Positions 10,701 to 17,412 of a stretch of DNA of 33,338 nt are shown one piece after another. A program made the position numbers and the translations under genes. The number at the start of each line of letters is the position of its first letter. The stretch's first letter is position 1. This DNA comes from Bryobacterales bacterium. Lineage in GTDB: Bacteria; Acidobacteriota; Terriglobia; Bryobacterales; UBA6623. Location of the stretch: positions 1 to 33,338 of the forward strand of contig JAPPMC010000281.1 of assembly GCA_028819235.1 (NCBI GenBank). Reading direction: 5' to 3'. The notes below the pieces were generated by a model. It worked only from the letters and a program-made list of their open reading frames with translations. It was not told where the DNA came from and made no database searches.

Positions 10701-13700
10701 GGAGCCGAGCCACCAACTGCCGTCCTCGGCCCGCACCAACGTCACTGAATCACCAGAAGTTCCGAGATCCACCGCGACGAGCTGCCGTTCGGCCGAACTC
10801 TCCCACGTGACCTTGCGCACACGGCGGTTTCGGGCGTCCGCGATGTAGAGGTTTCCGGCTACATCTACCGCCACTCCCAATGGCAAATTCAGTCGGGCAC
10901 TGGTGGCCGGGCCACCGTCCCCGCCGTAGCCCCCGTTGGTCTCGCCAATCGGACCGCTGCCCGCTACCGTCGTGATTCGACCATCGGGATTCACCCTCCG
11001 GACCCTCTGATTCGCCCAACTTGCGATGTAGAGGTTTCCGGCCGCGTCCACTGTTACGTCGAAAGGAACCACCCTTGCGTTGGTGGCCGGGCCGCCGTCC
11101 CCGTCGTAGCCCGGTTCTCCCGTGCCCGCAACCGTGGTGATTGTGCCGGCCGGATCGACCCTTCGCACGCGAGCGTTTCCGAGGTCCGCAATGTAGAGGT
11201 TGCCGGTCGCATCCAGAGAGAATCCGTTGGGGCCGCTGAGCTGCGCGAGCGTCGCCGGTCCAAAGTCCCCGCCATAGCCCTTCACCCCCGTGCCGGCGAC
11301 TGTCGTGATATTCCCGTTGGTGTCTAGGCGGCGAATCTCCCCGGCCTCAGTGCTCGTGCTGAAGTTGAAGTACACGCTGCCGGCCGCGTCCACCGCCACA
11401 TGCCACGAATCGCACTCCGCCACAGTCGTGATGCGTCCGGCGGGATCGACCCTGCGCAGCTTCTTGTTATTGAGATCCGCGATGTAGATGTTCCCCTTAG
11501 AGTCCACCGCGACCCCGCTGGGGTTGCGGAGCTGAGCGCTGGTAGCGGGGCCGCCATCGCCGCTGTAGCCCGCGGTTCCCGTGCCGGCCACTGTAGTGAC
11601 AAGCCCATTCGGGTCCACCTTGAGCACTCGGTGAGCTTCAAAGTCCGCAACGTACAGGTTGCCCTCCCCGTCAACGTCGACGCCTGTCGGTCCGGCAAAT
11701 TCGGAGGGGCCCGCCACCGTCGATATCACTCCAGTTCGTGCTGGCGGCGGCTGTTCGGCGACCGCTTCTCCACTCTCGTGGACTTCGTAACTGCCCGTAT
11801 CGCTACTTCTGAGCGCCTGCACTCGCACGTAGTAGACCCCCGCCGGAACTTCGGCCTCGGCCTCAAGAGCGAGGCCGGGCACGTTGAAGCCCGTATCCAG
11901 TTGCCGATCCGACGAGTCGAACAGGGTCACGATTGTTTCCAGGCTGCCCGTTGTGCGGACCTTGAGATCCCTCGCGACGCTCGTCTCGAGCCGGAACCAG
12001 TCTTCGTCCCCTCCGGTCTCGATCACCCCGCCCAGAAACGAGTTCAGCGCTAGGCGCGTCGCCGTGGATGCGTCGTTGCCGTGGTCATCCGCCGGTCCAA
12101 CGTGCCCCGGCCCAATCGCCGAACCCGCTTGGAACACCCTGCGGACTCGATGGTTGCCCCGGTCGGCGATATATAGATGGCCGGCCGCGTCCACGGCCAG
12201 GCCCCATGGAGAGGCGAGTAGGGCGGCCTTTGCGGGGCCACCGTCACCGCCGTACCCGGGTCGTGTGCCGACACCCGCAACGGTCGTGATTGCGCCGAAC
12301 TGGTCCACCCTGCGCACCATCGCCGCGCTGTAGTCTGCGATAAACAGGCTGCCCGCATCGTCTACGGCCAGCCCCCCAGGAAACATGAAGGTCGCCGCTG
12401 TGGCCGGACCACCGTCTCCGCCGTAGCCACGCTCCCCCGTGCCGGCGAAGGTCGCGATCGTGCCGAACCGGTCCATCCTACGGACAAGCCGATTGCTGGT
12501 ATCGGCGATGTAGAGATCGCCGACCGCATCCACGGCTAGACCTTGTGGGGAGGCGAGCTGCGCGGCAGTGGCCGGACCGCCGTCTCCGCCGTAGCCCCGT
12601 TCCCCCGTGCCGGCGACCGTAGTGATAACGCCCGCGTGGTCGACCATTCGCACGCGATGATTGCTAGTGTCGGCGATGAAGAGGTTGCCAGCGCCGTCCA
12701 CGGCCAGACCTTGTGGAAAGGCGAGCTGCGCGGTCGTGGCCGGACCGCCGTCCCCGCCGGAGCCGAACTCGCCCGTCCCCGCGACGGTCGTGATCGTCCC
12801 GAAGCGGTCCACCCTGCGAACGCGCCGGTTGCTGGTGTCGGCGATGAAGAGGTTGCCAGCAGCGTCCACCGCCATCCCCCTAGGAAAATTCAGTTGGGCG
12901 GCTGTTGCTGGACCGCCGTCCCCTCCGGAGCCTATTCTGCCCGTCCCGGCGATAGTGGTGATCACGCCCGCCCGATCGACCCTGCGCACGCGATGGTTGT
13001 CCGAATCAGCGAGGTAGATGTTGCCGGCTGTGTCAAGAGCCACGCCTTGGGGGTCGAACAGTCTTGCCGAAGCAGCCGGCCCTCCGTCCCCTCCGAATCG
13101 CCCGTTACCCGTGCCCGCGACGGTCGTAATTCGGCCCGAGGTGTCCACCCTACGCACACGCCGGTTTGTGGTGTCGGCGATAAAGAGGTTGCCGGTCGCG
13201 TCCACTGCCAGACCCCGGAGAAACGTGAGCCGTGCGGCAGTGGCCGGCCCTCCGTCCCCGCTACGGCCTGGGTTCCCGGTGCCTGCGACGGTGGTGATCA
13301 CGCCACGCGGATCCACGGTGCGCACGCGAAAGTTACCGGCGTCGGCGATGAAGAGGTTGCCGACCGCGTCCAATGCCAAACTCAGGGGAGAGCGGATCTG
13401 CGCGGCAGTGGCCGGACCGCCGTCACCGCTATAGCCGAACTCGCCCGTGCCCGCCACGGTCGTGATCGTCCCGAAGCGGTCCACCATGCGTACACGATGG
13501 TTGCTAGAGTCGGCGATGTAGAGGTCGCCTGTTGCGTCCACCACCAGACCCCGTGGAGAGCGGAGTTGGGCGGCAGTGGCCGGACCGCCGTCACCGCTGT
13601 ACCCGCGCTCTCCGGAGCCGGCGATCGTGGTGATCACTCCCGCGCGATCGACCCGGCGCACGCGATCGTTGCTGGTGTCGGCGATGTAGAGGTTGCCGGC

Positions 13701-14300
13701 TGCATCTAGAGCCAGCCTTTGTGGGGAGCGAAACTGGGCGGCTGTGGCTAGGCCACCGTCCCCACTGAAGCCGGGCTCGCCCGTGCCGGCAATGGTTGTG
13801 ATCGTCCCGACGCGGTCCACCCGGCGCACGCGATGGTTGCTAGTGTCGGCGATGTAGAGGTTACCGGCCGCGTCCAGAGCCAGACCCCGTGGAGAGCGGA
13901 GCTGGGCGGTCGTGGCCGGGCCGCCGTCCCCACTGTAGCCGGACTCGCCGGTGCCGGCGAACGTGGTGATCACTCCCGCCCGATCGATCTTTCGAACGCG
14001 ATTGTTGGGCCCATCCGAGAGATATAGGTTTCCGACCGCGTCCAACGCCACGCTGTCCAGATATCCAACGGCAGCCTCGAGAGCCGAGCCGCCATCGCCG
14101 GGAGCGAACTCCCCGGTACCTGACACAGTGGAGATGAACCCGGGCTGGTCGCCTCCGGAGGAAACTCCGGATTGGGCCGCTGCGAAAGGCCCCAAGCCGA
14201 CTAGGCAGTTGAGTGCAACGAGGGTGGTCGCAATTCGCAGATGAGATCTCCTGCGTTGCAGTTCGGTATGGCGGGGCTGCCCGGACGACGCAATGTCCAT
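4782..14300 (-). CDS. Giant secreted beta-propeller protein (NHL, PPC and YWTD repeats)
   Basis: An extracellular or surface protein of about 3,170 residues with a signal-peptide-like N terminus (RIATTLVALNCLVGLGPF, cleavage likely after AAAQ). In order: 12 NHL repeats (about residues 50-730), a PPC-like domain (735-845), 6 NHL (850-1165), two copies of a 50-60-residue module (1170-1300), 5 NHL (1300-1585), two modules, one of them degenerate (1590-1715), PPC (1720-1825), 12 NHL (1830-2470), five modules (2470-2780), PPC (2780-2895), and six YWTD/LDLR-B-type repeats (2900-3165). Counts of 6 or 12 fit six-bladed propellers. No transmembrane anchor, sorting signal or catalytic domain is visible, so binding or scaffolding is the safest guess. 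The frame stays open upstream to 14624, but the ATG at 14300 gives a normal signal peptide. A CTG at 14240 preceded by AGGAG is an alternative. It is transcribed divergently from the fused kinase, its likely regulator. Confidence 0.9.
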   Translation of the reverse strand: MDIASSGQPRHTELQRRRSHLRIATTLVALNCLVGLGPFAAAQSGVSSGGDQPGFISTVSGTGEFAPGDGGSALEAAVGYLDSVALDAVGNLYLSDGPNNRVRKIDRAGVITTFAGTGESGYSGDGGPATTAQLRSPRGLALDAAGNLYIADTSNHRVRRVDRVGTITTIAGTGEPGFSGDGGLATAAQFRSPQRLALDAAGNLYIADTSNDRVRRVDRAGVITTIAGSGERGYSGDGGPATAAQLRSPRGLVVDATGDLYIADSSNHRVRMVDRFGTITTVAGTGEFGYSGDGGPATAAQIRSPLSLALDAVGNLFIADAGNFRVRTVDPRGVITTVAGTGNPGRSGDGGPATAARLTFLRGLAVDATGNLFIADTTNRRVRRVDTSGRITTVAGTGNGRFGGDGGPAASARLFDPQGVALDTAGNIYLADSDNHRVRRVDRAGVITTIAGTGRIGSGGDGGPATAAQLNFPRGMAVDAAGNLFIADTSNRRVRRVDRFGTITTVAGTGEFGSGGDGGPATTAQLAFPQGLAVDGAGNLFIADTSNHRVRMVDHAGVITTVAGTGERGYGGDGGPATAAQLASPQGLAVDAVGDLYIADTSNRLVRRMDRFGTIATFAGTGERGYGGDGGPATAATFMFPGGLAVDDAGSLFIADYSAAMVRRVDQFGAITTVAGVGTRPGYGGDGGPAKAALLASPWGLAVDAAGHLYIADRGNHRVRRVFQAGSAIGPGHVGPADDHGNDASTATRLALNSFLGGVIETGGDEDWFRLETSVARDLKVRTTGSLETIVTLFDSSDRQLDTGFNVPGLALEAEAEVPAGVYYVRVQALRSSDTGSYEVHESGEAVAEQPPPARTGVISTVAGPSEFAGPTGVDVDGEGNLYVADFEAHRVLKVDPNGLVTTVAGTGTAGYSGDGGPATSAQLRNPSGVAVDSKGNIYIADLNNKKLRRVDPAGRITTVAECDSWHVAVDAAGSVYFNFSTSTEAGEIRRLDTNGNITTVAGTGVKGYGGDFGPATLAQLSGPNGFSLDATGNLYIADLGNARVRRVDPAGTITTVAGTGEPGYDGDGGPATNARVVPFDVTVDAAGNLYIASWANQRVRRVNPDGRITTVAGSGPIGETNGGYGGDGGPATSARLNLPLGVAVDVAGNLYIADARNRRVRKVTWESSAERQLVAVDLGTSGDSVTLVRAEDGSWWLGSDPVSDGAEVAAANGNVYRLTMGVDGIWSATYVPREVPLALGTSGEFVTLVSAEDGTYWLGAELVVSGQTTAVSSVGVIYTLSMNAAGVWTAYPDFGVPTHTATITTFAGTGLDGYGGDGSQATSARLSSPTGTAVDAAGNLYIADRANHRVRKVDAAGTITTVAGSGSQGYSGDGGPAVSAQLNSPVGVAADAVGNLYIADTFNGRVRKVDTAGKITTVAGTGRSDFSGDGGPATSAELSFPFAVAVDATGNLYIADRGNHRVRMVDAAGVITTVAGSRQAGPTNGAFGGDGGPATSAQLNSPAGIAVDAVGNLYIADRGNHRVRMVGPSGEITTLAGTGDEGFGGDGGPPTSALLSSPAAVAVTTDGDLYIADSGNNRVRLLAVAPAETPRVEVRLGITGESVTIVRAADGSYWLDESLVESGKTTTTATNGNVYTLSMGEDGTWSASYVPSTGEVIVGDTGIRIQAIRDEAGSWTAVDPLTGAILALTEGGTIAVGPNAYVLSQGNDGIWTASPVRQPGPPGATPLALNSSVDAAIESPDGEDWFRLVTSERRHLKVRTTGTLYTVGTLFDASERQLAQDELSGSGNEFALEAEVPAGVYYVRVRAYGVSQTGSYTIEEFGEPAPAPTPVTGTISTVAGSQGNAIDVALDANGNLYIADELGHVVRKVDVNGNTSTLAGTGVAGYSGDGGPATSAQLDNPIGVAVDAASNLYIAEWGNHRVRKVDASGVITTVAGTGTQGFAGDGGPASNAQLSNPLDLALDASGNLFIADHNNSRVRKVDPNGIITTVAQSAGDQLYSVAVDAVGNVYFGTAHQFSRVDPNGTITTVAGTGLRGYGGDGGPATSAQFDFALSIAVDANGNLYIADTNNFRVRRVDPNGIITTVAGTGSGGYSGDGGPANSAQIGRAQGMAVDANGNLYIADTSNFRVRKVTFSSRRPAPAPSFGVITTVAGSGPTGRLNGGYGGDGGAATDARLNNPNGIDVDSFGNLFVVDGNNHRVRKVDAMGVITTVAGGGPSGLRIGSYSGDGGPATDARLNSPQGLAVDATGNNLFIADFWNNRVRRVDSTGVITTVAGPPVLNSPADVALDATGNVYIADTYNHRVRRVAPEGVITTVAGSGPSGVGNGAYGGDGGPAIDARLNEPWSIALDTAGNLFVADTGNDRVRKIDPEGIISTVARANSPLGVAVDSAGNLYFADTSDYRVRMVAPDGAIRTVAGAGEIGFRGDGGLATDALLDWPTSVAVDVTGNLYITDSWNHRVRKATLKSGGLFEPQAVEVALGTSGSTVTLLTTEAGDYTLDGEVFRGGDVMAENGNTYTLTLADGNWSATYVPVVVNVPLGTSGDMLTITMLEDRSYEAWGEPLKEGDARMASNGNEYRLWMGEDGIWTASYVPSEQTVLLGTSGETVTVVRAEDGSCWLGSEEVREGSHVTASNGNVYSLSIGGDGMCVAEFVVAEPVTVALGLSGESVAIQRAEDGTFWLDAEQVVSGTTVQSSDGRTYRLSMADGVWLASYVPSEQMVELGASGERVTLVLAEDGSWWLGTDQVVGGATITSSAGVNYTLSIDEEGMWSASPFPSVPPVDDHGNDPTSATPMALGSSLAGAIETAGDEDWFRLETRGQWHVKVRTTGSLDTVGTLFDESGRQGGQLAHNNDGGSGTNFALEADVPAGVYFVRVRAFSSSQTGRYIIEEHGEPAVVPSPPVVTGKVYWTDWDARKIQRANLDGSGVEDLVTTGLSAPTGLELDLRTGKMYWTDFRTNKIQRANLDGSGVEDLVTAVNQPTGLALDTAAGKMYWAAQGPSKIQRANVDGSGLEDLVTTGLTAPVGLGLDVDAGKIYWTDPPLRKVQRANLDGSSVEDLVTGLRTPVGLTLDLGAGKIYWTDSGTDKVQRANLEGSAVEDLVTAGLSEPSLLSLDLGAGKMYWTDSGTDKVQRANLDGSGVEDLVTGLSQPVGLTLALVDSSEAGGTGQQSP
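4800..5590 (-). repeat. Six YWTD-type repeats, about 126-129 bp each
   Basis: Six tandem units of 42-43 codons follow the pattern GK(V/M/I)YWTD, then (K/V)QRANLDGSGVEDLV, then a P-x-GL turn. One unit has YWAA instead of YWTD. In the LDL-receptor YWTD family six such units close one beta-propeller, and this matches that number exactly. The units are close enough at DNA level to recombine. Confidence 0.85.
12120..14130 (-). repeat. Twelve 168-bp tandem NHL repeats
   Basis: Units of 56 codons recur with a fixed 168-bp period; for example the string GCGATGTAGAGG (plus strand) starts at 13681 and again at 13849. Each unit has a GNLYIADTSNHRVRRVD core, then an ITTxAGTG turn and a GDGGPAT loop. Twelve units would form two six-bladed propellers. 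Similar but less regular NHL blocks lie at about 10800-11730, 9540-10400 and 6890-8820. Confidence 0.85.
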
Positions 14301-15051
14301 TGCGACCGGATCAGAACGGTCCGGACCGCTTCGGGGCGCGCTCGCCAATAAGGGTTTGCGGCCTAACGTGTTCGTGAGACGGGACTCGAAGGGTCTTGGA
14401 TTCTTGGCGCACCCGTCCCACTGGGCTACCCAAGCCCCACTCTCGGGTACATGGGCTGAGGCGACCTTAAACTCGCGAAACAGGATTGGCGTTTTCGCCC
14501 CGATTCTCATAGTGTTTTCGGGGGGGGCAGGGGGATCGAAAAGAATGTATCGGGACGCGATCAGCCGGGGGGCCACGGGTGGAAACGCGTGGTCCTTTGT
14601 CATTCTGATGACCATCTCAACCATCTTACTAGACCAAAAAAGATAAAATAGTTATTATTTGCTCTAGAATTGTTATGCGAATGTGATATTCAGATCCACG
14701 AAATCCCTCAGTCCTGCGTCAGATCGCCCGACCGCGCAGACCGACGGTGCTCTTTGAAGCGCTCGTCTGCAATCTCTCCGCGGTCCGGTCGTCTAGGAGC
14801 GCTCCGGAGAGACGACCGGGGCCGCGACCCGGCCCTGCCAGCGTGCTCGGTTTCTACCGGTTCGCGGGGACGGGGCCTTCGAGCATAGTCAGTTCGCGGA
14901 GCGCGATACGTTGCTGCGTGACCGGGTGTGATATTTTCGTTGCGATTCAGCGCTAGTTCAGTGATAGAGCAACGATATTCCAGCATCAGCCCCATCCGGG
15001 ATGCCGTTCCGCGGCCTCCACGGTGCGCGCCGAACAGTGTGAGGTGAGCAG
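14301..15051. promoter_or_regulatory. Divergent intergenic region with AT-rich island
   Basis: This 751-base region separates the giant secreted protein (minus) from the fused kinase-regulator (plus). A strikingly AT-rich stretch at about 14628-14700 (runs such as AAAAAAGATAAAATAG and TTATTATTTG) stands out from the GC-rich surroundings and is the best place for back-to-back promoters. No consensus -35/-10 pair is convincing. If transcription starts there, both genes have leaders of about 300-400 nt, which could hold regulatory structure such as the hairpin at 14779-14826. Confidence 0.45.
14779..14826 (+). promoter_or_regulatory. Long inverted repeat / hairpin upstream of the kinase gene
   Basis: CCGGTCGTCT at 14785-14794 is the exact reverse complement of AGACGACCGG at 14810-14819. 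The outer arms CGCGG (14779-14783) and CCGCG (14822-14826) also pair, giving a stem of about 15 bp with a small bulge. The 15-nt loop contains a perfect 10-bp palindrome, GGAGCGCTCC (14796-14805). There is no T-run after it, so it is not a typical terminator. An operator for the winged-helix regulator or a leader RNA structure is possible. Confidence 0.5.
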
Positions 15052-17412
15052 GTGAAAGAGAATTCCCGCGAACTCCGTCGACGGATCGAGGCGCTCGAGG
15101 AGCGGCTCGCTAGGCTGAGCGCCGCTGTCCTGCGCATCAGCTCGAGCCTCGATCTCGACACCGTCCTGCAGGAAATCGTCGACAGTGCGCGGGCGCTCAC
15201 CGGCGCCCGGTACGGTGTGATCGTCACCGTCGACCGCGCCGGAGGCATTGAGGATTTCGTTACCTCCGGCTTCACCCCCGAGGAAAAGCGCCAGATGGCC
15301 GCTTGGCCAGACGGCCCGCGGCTATTTGGGCACTTTCGGGATCTGCAGGCTCCGCTGCGGCTTGCGGACCTGCCCGCATACGTCCGTGCCCTCGGCTGGT
15401 CCTCCGAACTGATGCGGTCGAAGGTCATGCAATGCACGCCGATGCGGCACGGCGACGTCAACGTCGGCAACTTCTTCCTCGCCGAGAAGGAGTGCGGCCG
15501 GGAGTTCACCACTGCCGACGAAGAGATCCTATTGCTGTTTGCCTCACAGGCCGCCACGGCCATAGCCAACGCCCGGACGCACCGCGACGAGCGGCGAGCT
15601 CGCGCCGACCGGGAGACGCTCATCGAGACCTCGCCCGTGGGCGTCGTGGTCTTTGACGCAAAGACCGGCAGGCCCGTATCGTTCAACCGGGAGTCTCGGC
15701 GTATCATCGAGAACCTGCACACGCCCGGCCGTTCGGAGGAGCAGCTGCTGGAAACGATCACCTGTCGGCGGGCCGATGGCCGCGAGATGTCGCTGGCTGA
15801 GTTCCCGTTGGCGCAGCAGCTGAGCGACCCCGAAACGGTTCGAGCCGAGGAGATGACGCTCTCGGTCCCCGACGGCCGCAGCATAACCACGCTGGTCAAC
15901 GCCACGGCGGTCCGCTCGGCCAATGGCAAGGTCGAGTCGATGATCGTCACCCTGCAGGACTTAGGGCCACTGGAGGAGCTCGAGCGGCTGCGGGCCGAGT
16001 TCCTTGGCATCGTGAGCCACGAGCTGCGCACGCCTCTGATCTCCATCAAGGGTTCGACGGCCACCGTACTGGGCACTTCGCCCGCCCCGGATCAGGCTGA
16101 GATGCTGCAGTTCTTCCGCGTCATTGACGAGCAAGCCGACCGAATGCACGGCTTGCTCGGCGATCTGCTCGACCATGCGCGCATAATGACCGGCACCTTA
16201 TCGGTGTCGCCAGTGCCTGCCGAGGTCGCCGATCTGGTCGACCAGGCCCGGAGAACCTTCCTGAGTGGCGGCGCGCGGCATGCCCTGCAAATCGACCTGC
16301 CAGAGGACCTTCCCCCGGTACTGGCCGATTCGGGCCGCATCGTACAAGTCCTCGGCAACCTCCTGTCCAACGCGGCGAGGCATTCCCCCGAGTCGTCTTC
16401 TATCCAGGTTTCCGCGACGTGGGAGGGCGTATACGTGGCAATCTCGGTCACGGACAGGGGACCGGGAGTGCCCACGGAGATGCTGCCGCACCTGTTCCGC
16501 AAGCACACCGAAGCAACCGGCGCCAAGGGCGAGCGCAGTCCTGGTAGGGCCGGCCTGGGCTTGGCCATCTGCAAAGGGCTGGTCGAGGCACACGGGGGCC
16601 GCATCCGGGCGGAAAGCGAGGGCGCGGCGCGCGGGGCGCGGTTCACCTTCACCGTCCCTGTGGCTGAGGAGGCAGGTGCCGGCGCCGCCGACCTGGCCCG
16701 GGGCCAGACGCGGGCCTCTCGGAAAGGTCGGAGGCGGACGCGCGTCTTGGTGGTCGACGATGACCCACAGACTCTTCGCTACGTCCGGGATGCGCTCGCC
16801 GGGGCGGGCTATGTCCCGATCGTGACCGGGGATCCGGAGGAGGTGGCCGGTCTCGTCAGGAGGCATAGGCCCGGGTTGGTCCTGCTGGACCTGCTGCTTC
16901 CAGGGACCGACGGCATTGCGCTACTGGAGCGGGTCCCCGAACTGGCCGACTTGCCGGTCATCTTCATCTCTGCCTACGGCAGGGAGGAGACGGTCGTCAG
17001 GGCCTTGGATGCAGGTGCCGATGACTACATTGTCAAGCCGTTCTCTCCGTCAGAACTGGGGGCGCGCGTACGGGCGGCTCTGCGCCGACGATTCGGGCCC
17101 GAACCTTTCGTGCGGGGGAAGCTAACCATCGACTACGACCGTCGTCGGGTCGCCGTAGCCCGCCGGTCGGTCGAGCTGACAGTCACCGAGTACGAGTTGC
17201 TCCGCGTACTCTCGGTTAATGCGGGCCGGGTGGTCTCCTACGCCTCTCTGCTGCGCCAGGCGTGGGGAGCGCGACGCCGGGGCGCCGCCGACCCAAAGCT
17301 CGTACGAGCCGTTGTAAAGCGGCTCCGCAGCAAACTGGGCGACAACGCGGCCAGCCCGACCTACATCGAGAATGTGCGAGGGGTTGGCTATCGGATGCCC
17401 GGTGACGGCTAG
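15052..17412 (+). CDS. Soluble fused histidine kinase-response regulator (GAF-PAS-HisKA-HATPase-REC-winged helix)
   Basis: A whole two-component system in one 786-residue chain. A short coiled coil (1-25) leads into a GAF domain (30-176, DosS/DevS-like LDLDTVLQEIVDSARALTGARYG), PAS (188-305), HisKA with phospho-accepting His323 in SHELRTPL, HATPase (N-box near 432-445, DRGPGVP from 468, GLGLAICKGLVEAHGG), a receiver (564-680; acidic DDD 569-571, phospho-Asp613 in LLDLLLPGTDG, Lys662) and an OmpR/PhoB winged helix (690-784). All key residues are present. There is no transmembrane segment, so it senses an internal signal or a diffusible ligand. The GTG start at 15052 follows GAGGTG with good spacing. 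By position it probably controls the divergent giant protein and possibly itself. A decayed paralog lies at 2050-4323. The signal is unknown. Confidence 0.92.
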   Translation: MKENSRELRRRIEALEERLARLSAAVLRISSSLDLDTVLQEIVDSARALTGARYGVIVTVDRAGGIEDFVTSGFTPEEKRQMAAWPDGPRLFGHFRDLQAPLRLADLPAYVRALGWSSELMRSKVMQCTPMRHGDVNVGNFFLAEKECGREFTTADEEILLLFASQAATAIANARTHRDERRARADRETLIETSPVGVVVFDAKTGRPVSFNRESRRIIENLHTPGRSEEQLLETITCRRADGREMSLAEFPLAQQLSDPETVRAEEMTLSVPDGRSITTLVNATAVRSANGKVESMIVTLQDLGPLEELERLRAEFLGIVSHELRTPLISIKGSTATVLGTSPAPDQAEMLQFFRVIDEQADRMHGLLGDLLDHARIMTGTLSVSPVPAEVADLVDQARRTFLSGGARHALQIDLPEDLPPVLADSGRIVQVLGNLLSNAARHSPESSSIQVSATWEGVYVAISVTDRGPGVPTEMLPHLFRKHTEATGAKGERSPGRAGLGLAICKGLVEAHGGRIRAESEGAARGARFTFTVPVAEEAGAGAADLARGQTRASRKGRRRTRVLVVDDDPQTLRYVRDALAGAGYVPIVTGDPEEVAGLVRRHRPGLVLLDLLLPGTDGIALLERVPELADLPVIFISAYGREETVVRALDAGADDYIVKPFSPSELGARVRAALRRRFGPEPFVRGKLTIDYDRRRVAVARRSVELTVTEYELLRVLSVNAGRVVSYASLLRQAWGARRRGAADPKLVRAVVKRLRSKLGDNAASPTYIENVRGVGYRMPGDG

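Noticed and set aside
12543..13709. A 388-codon plus-strand open frame, with many similar ones along 4800-14300
   Set aside because: It is the antisense shadow of the NHL repeat gene. Its periodic sequence just reflects the 168-bp repeats, and it has no ribosome site or known domain.
12120..14130. Regular repeats that might suggest a CRISPR array
   Set aside because: The units are 168 bp, contiguous and protein-coding, with no spacers of 25-50 bp and no cas genes.
14301..14624. N-terminal extension of the giant protein by 108 residues
   Set aside because: It precedes a normal signal peptide, has no domain, and starts at the edge of the AT-rich island, so it is more likely leader sequence.
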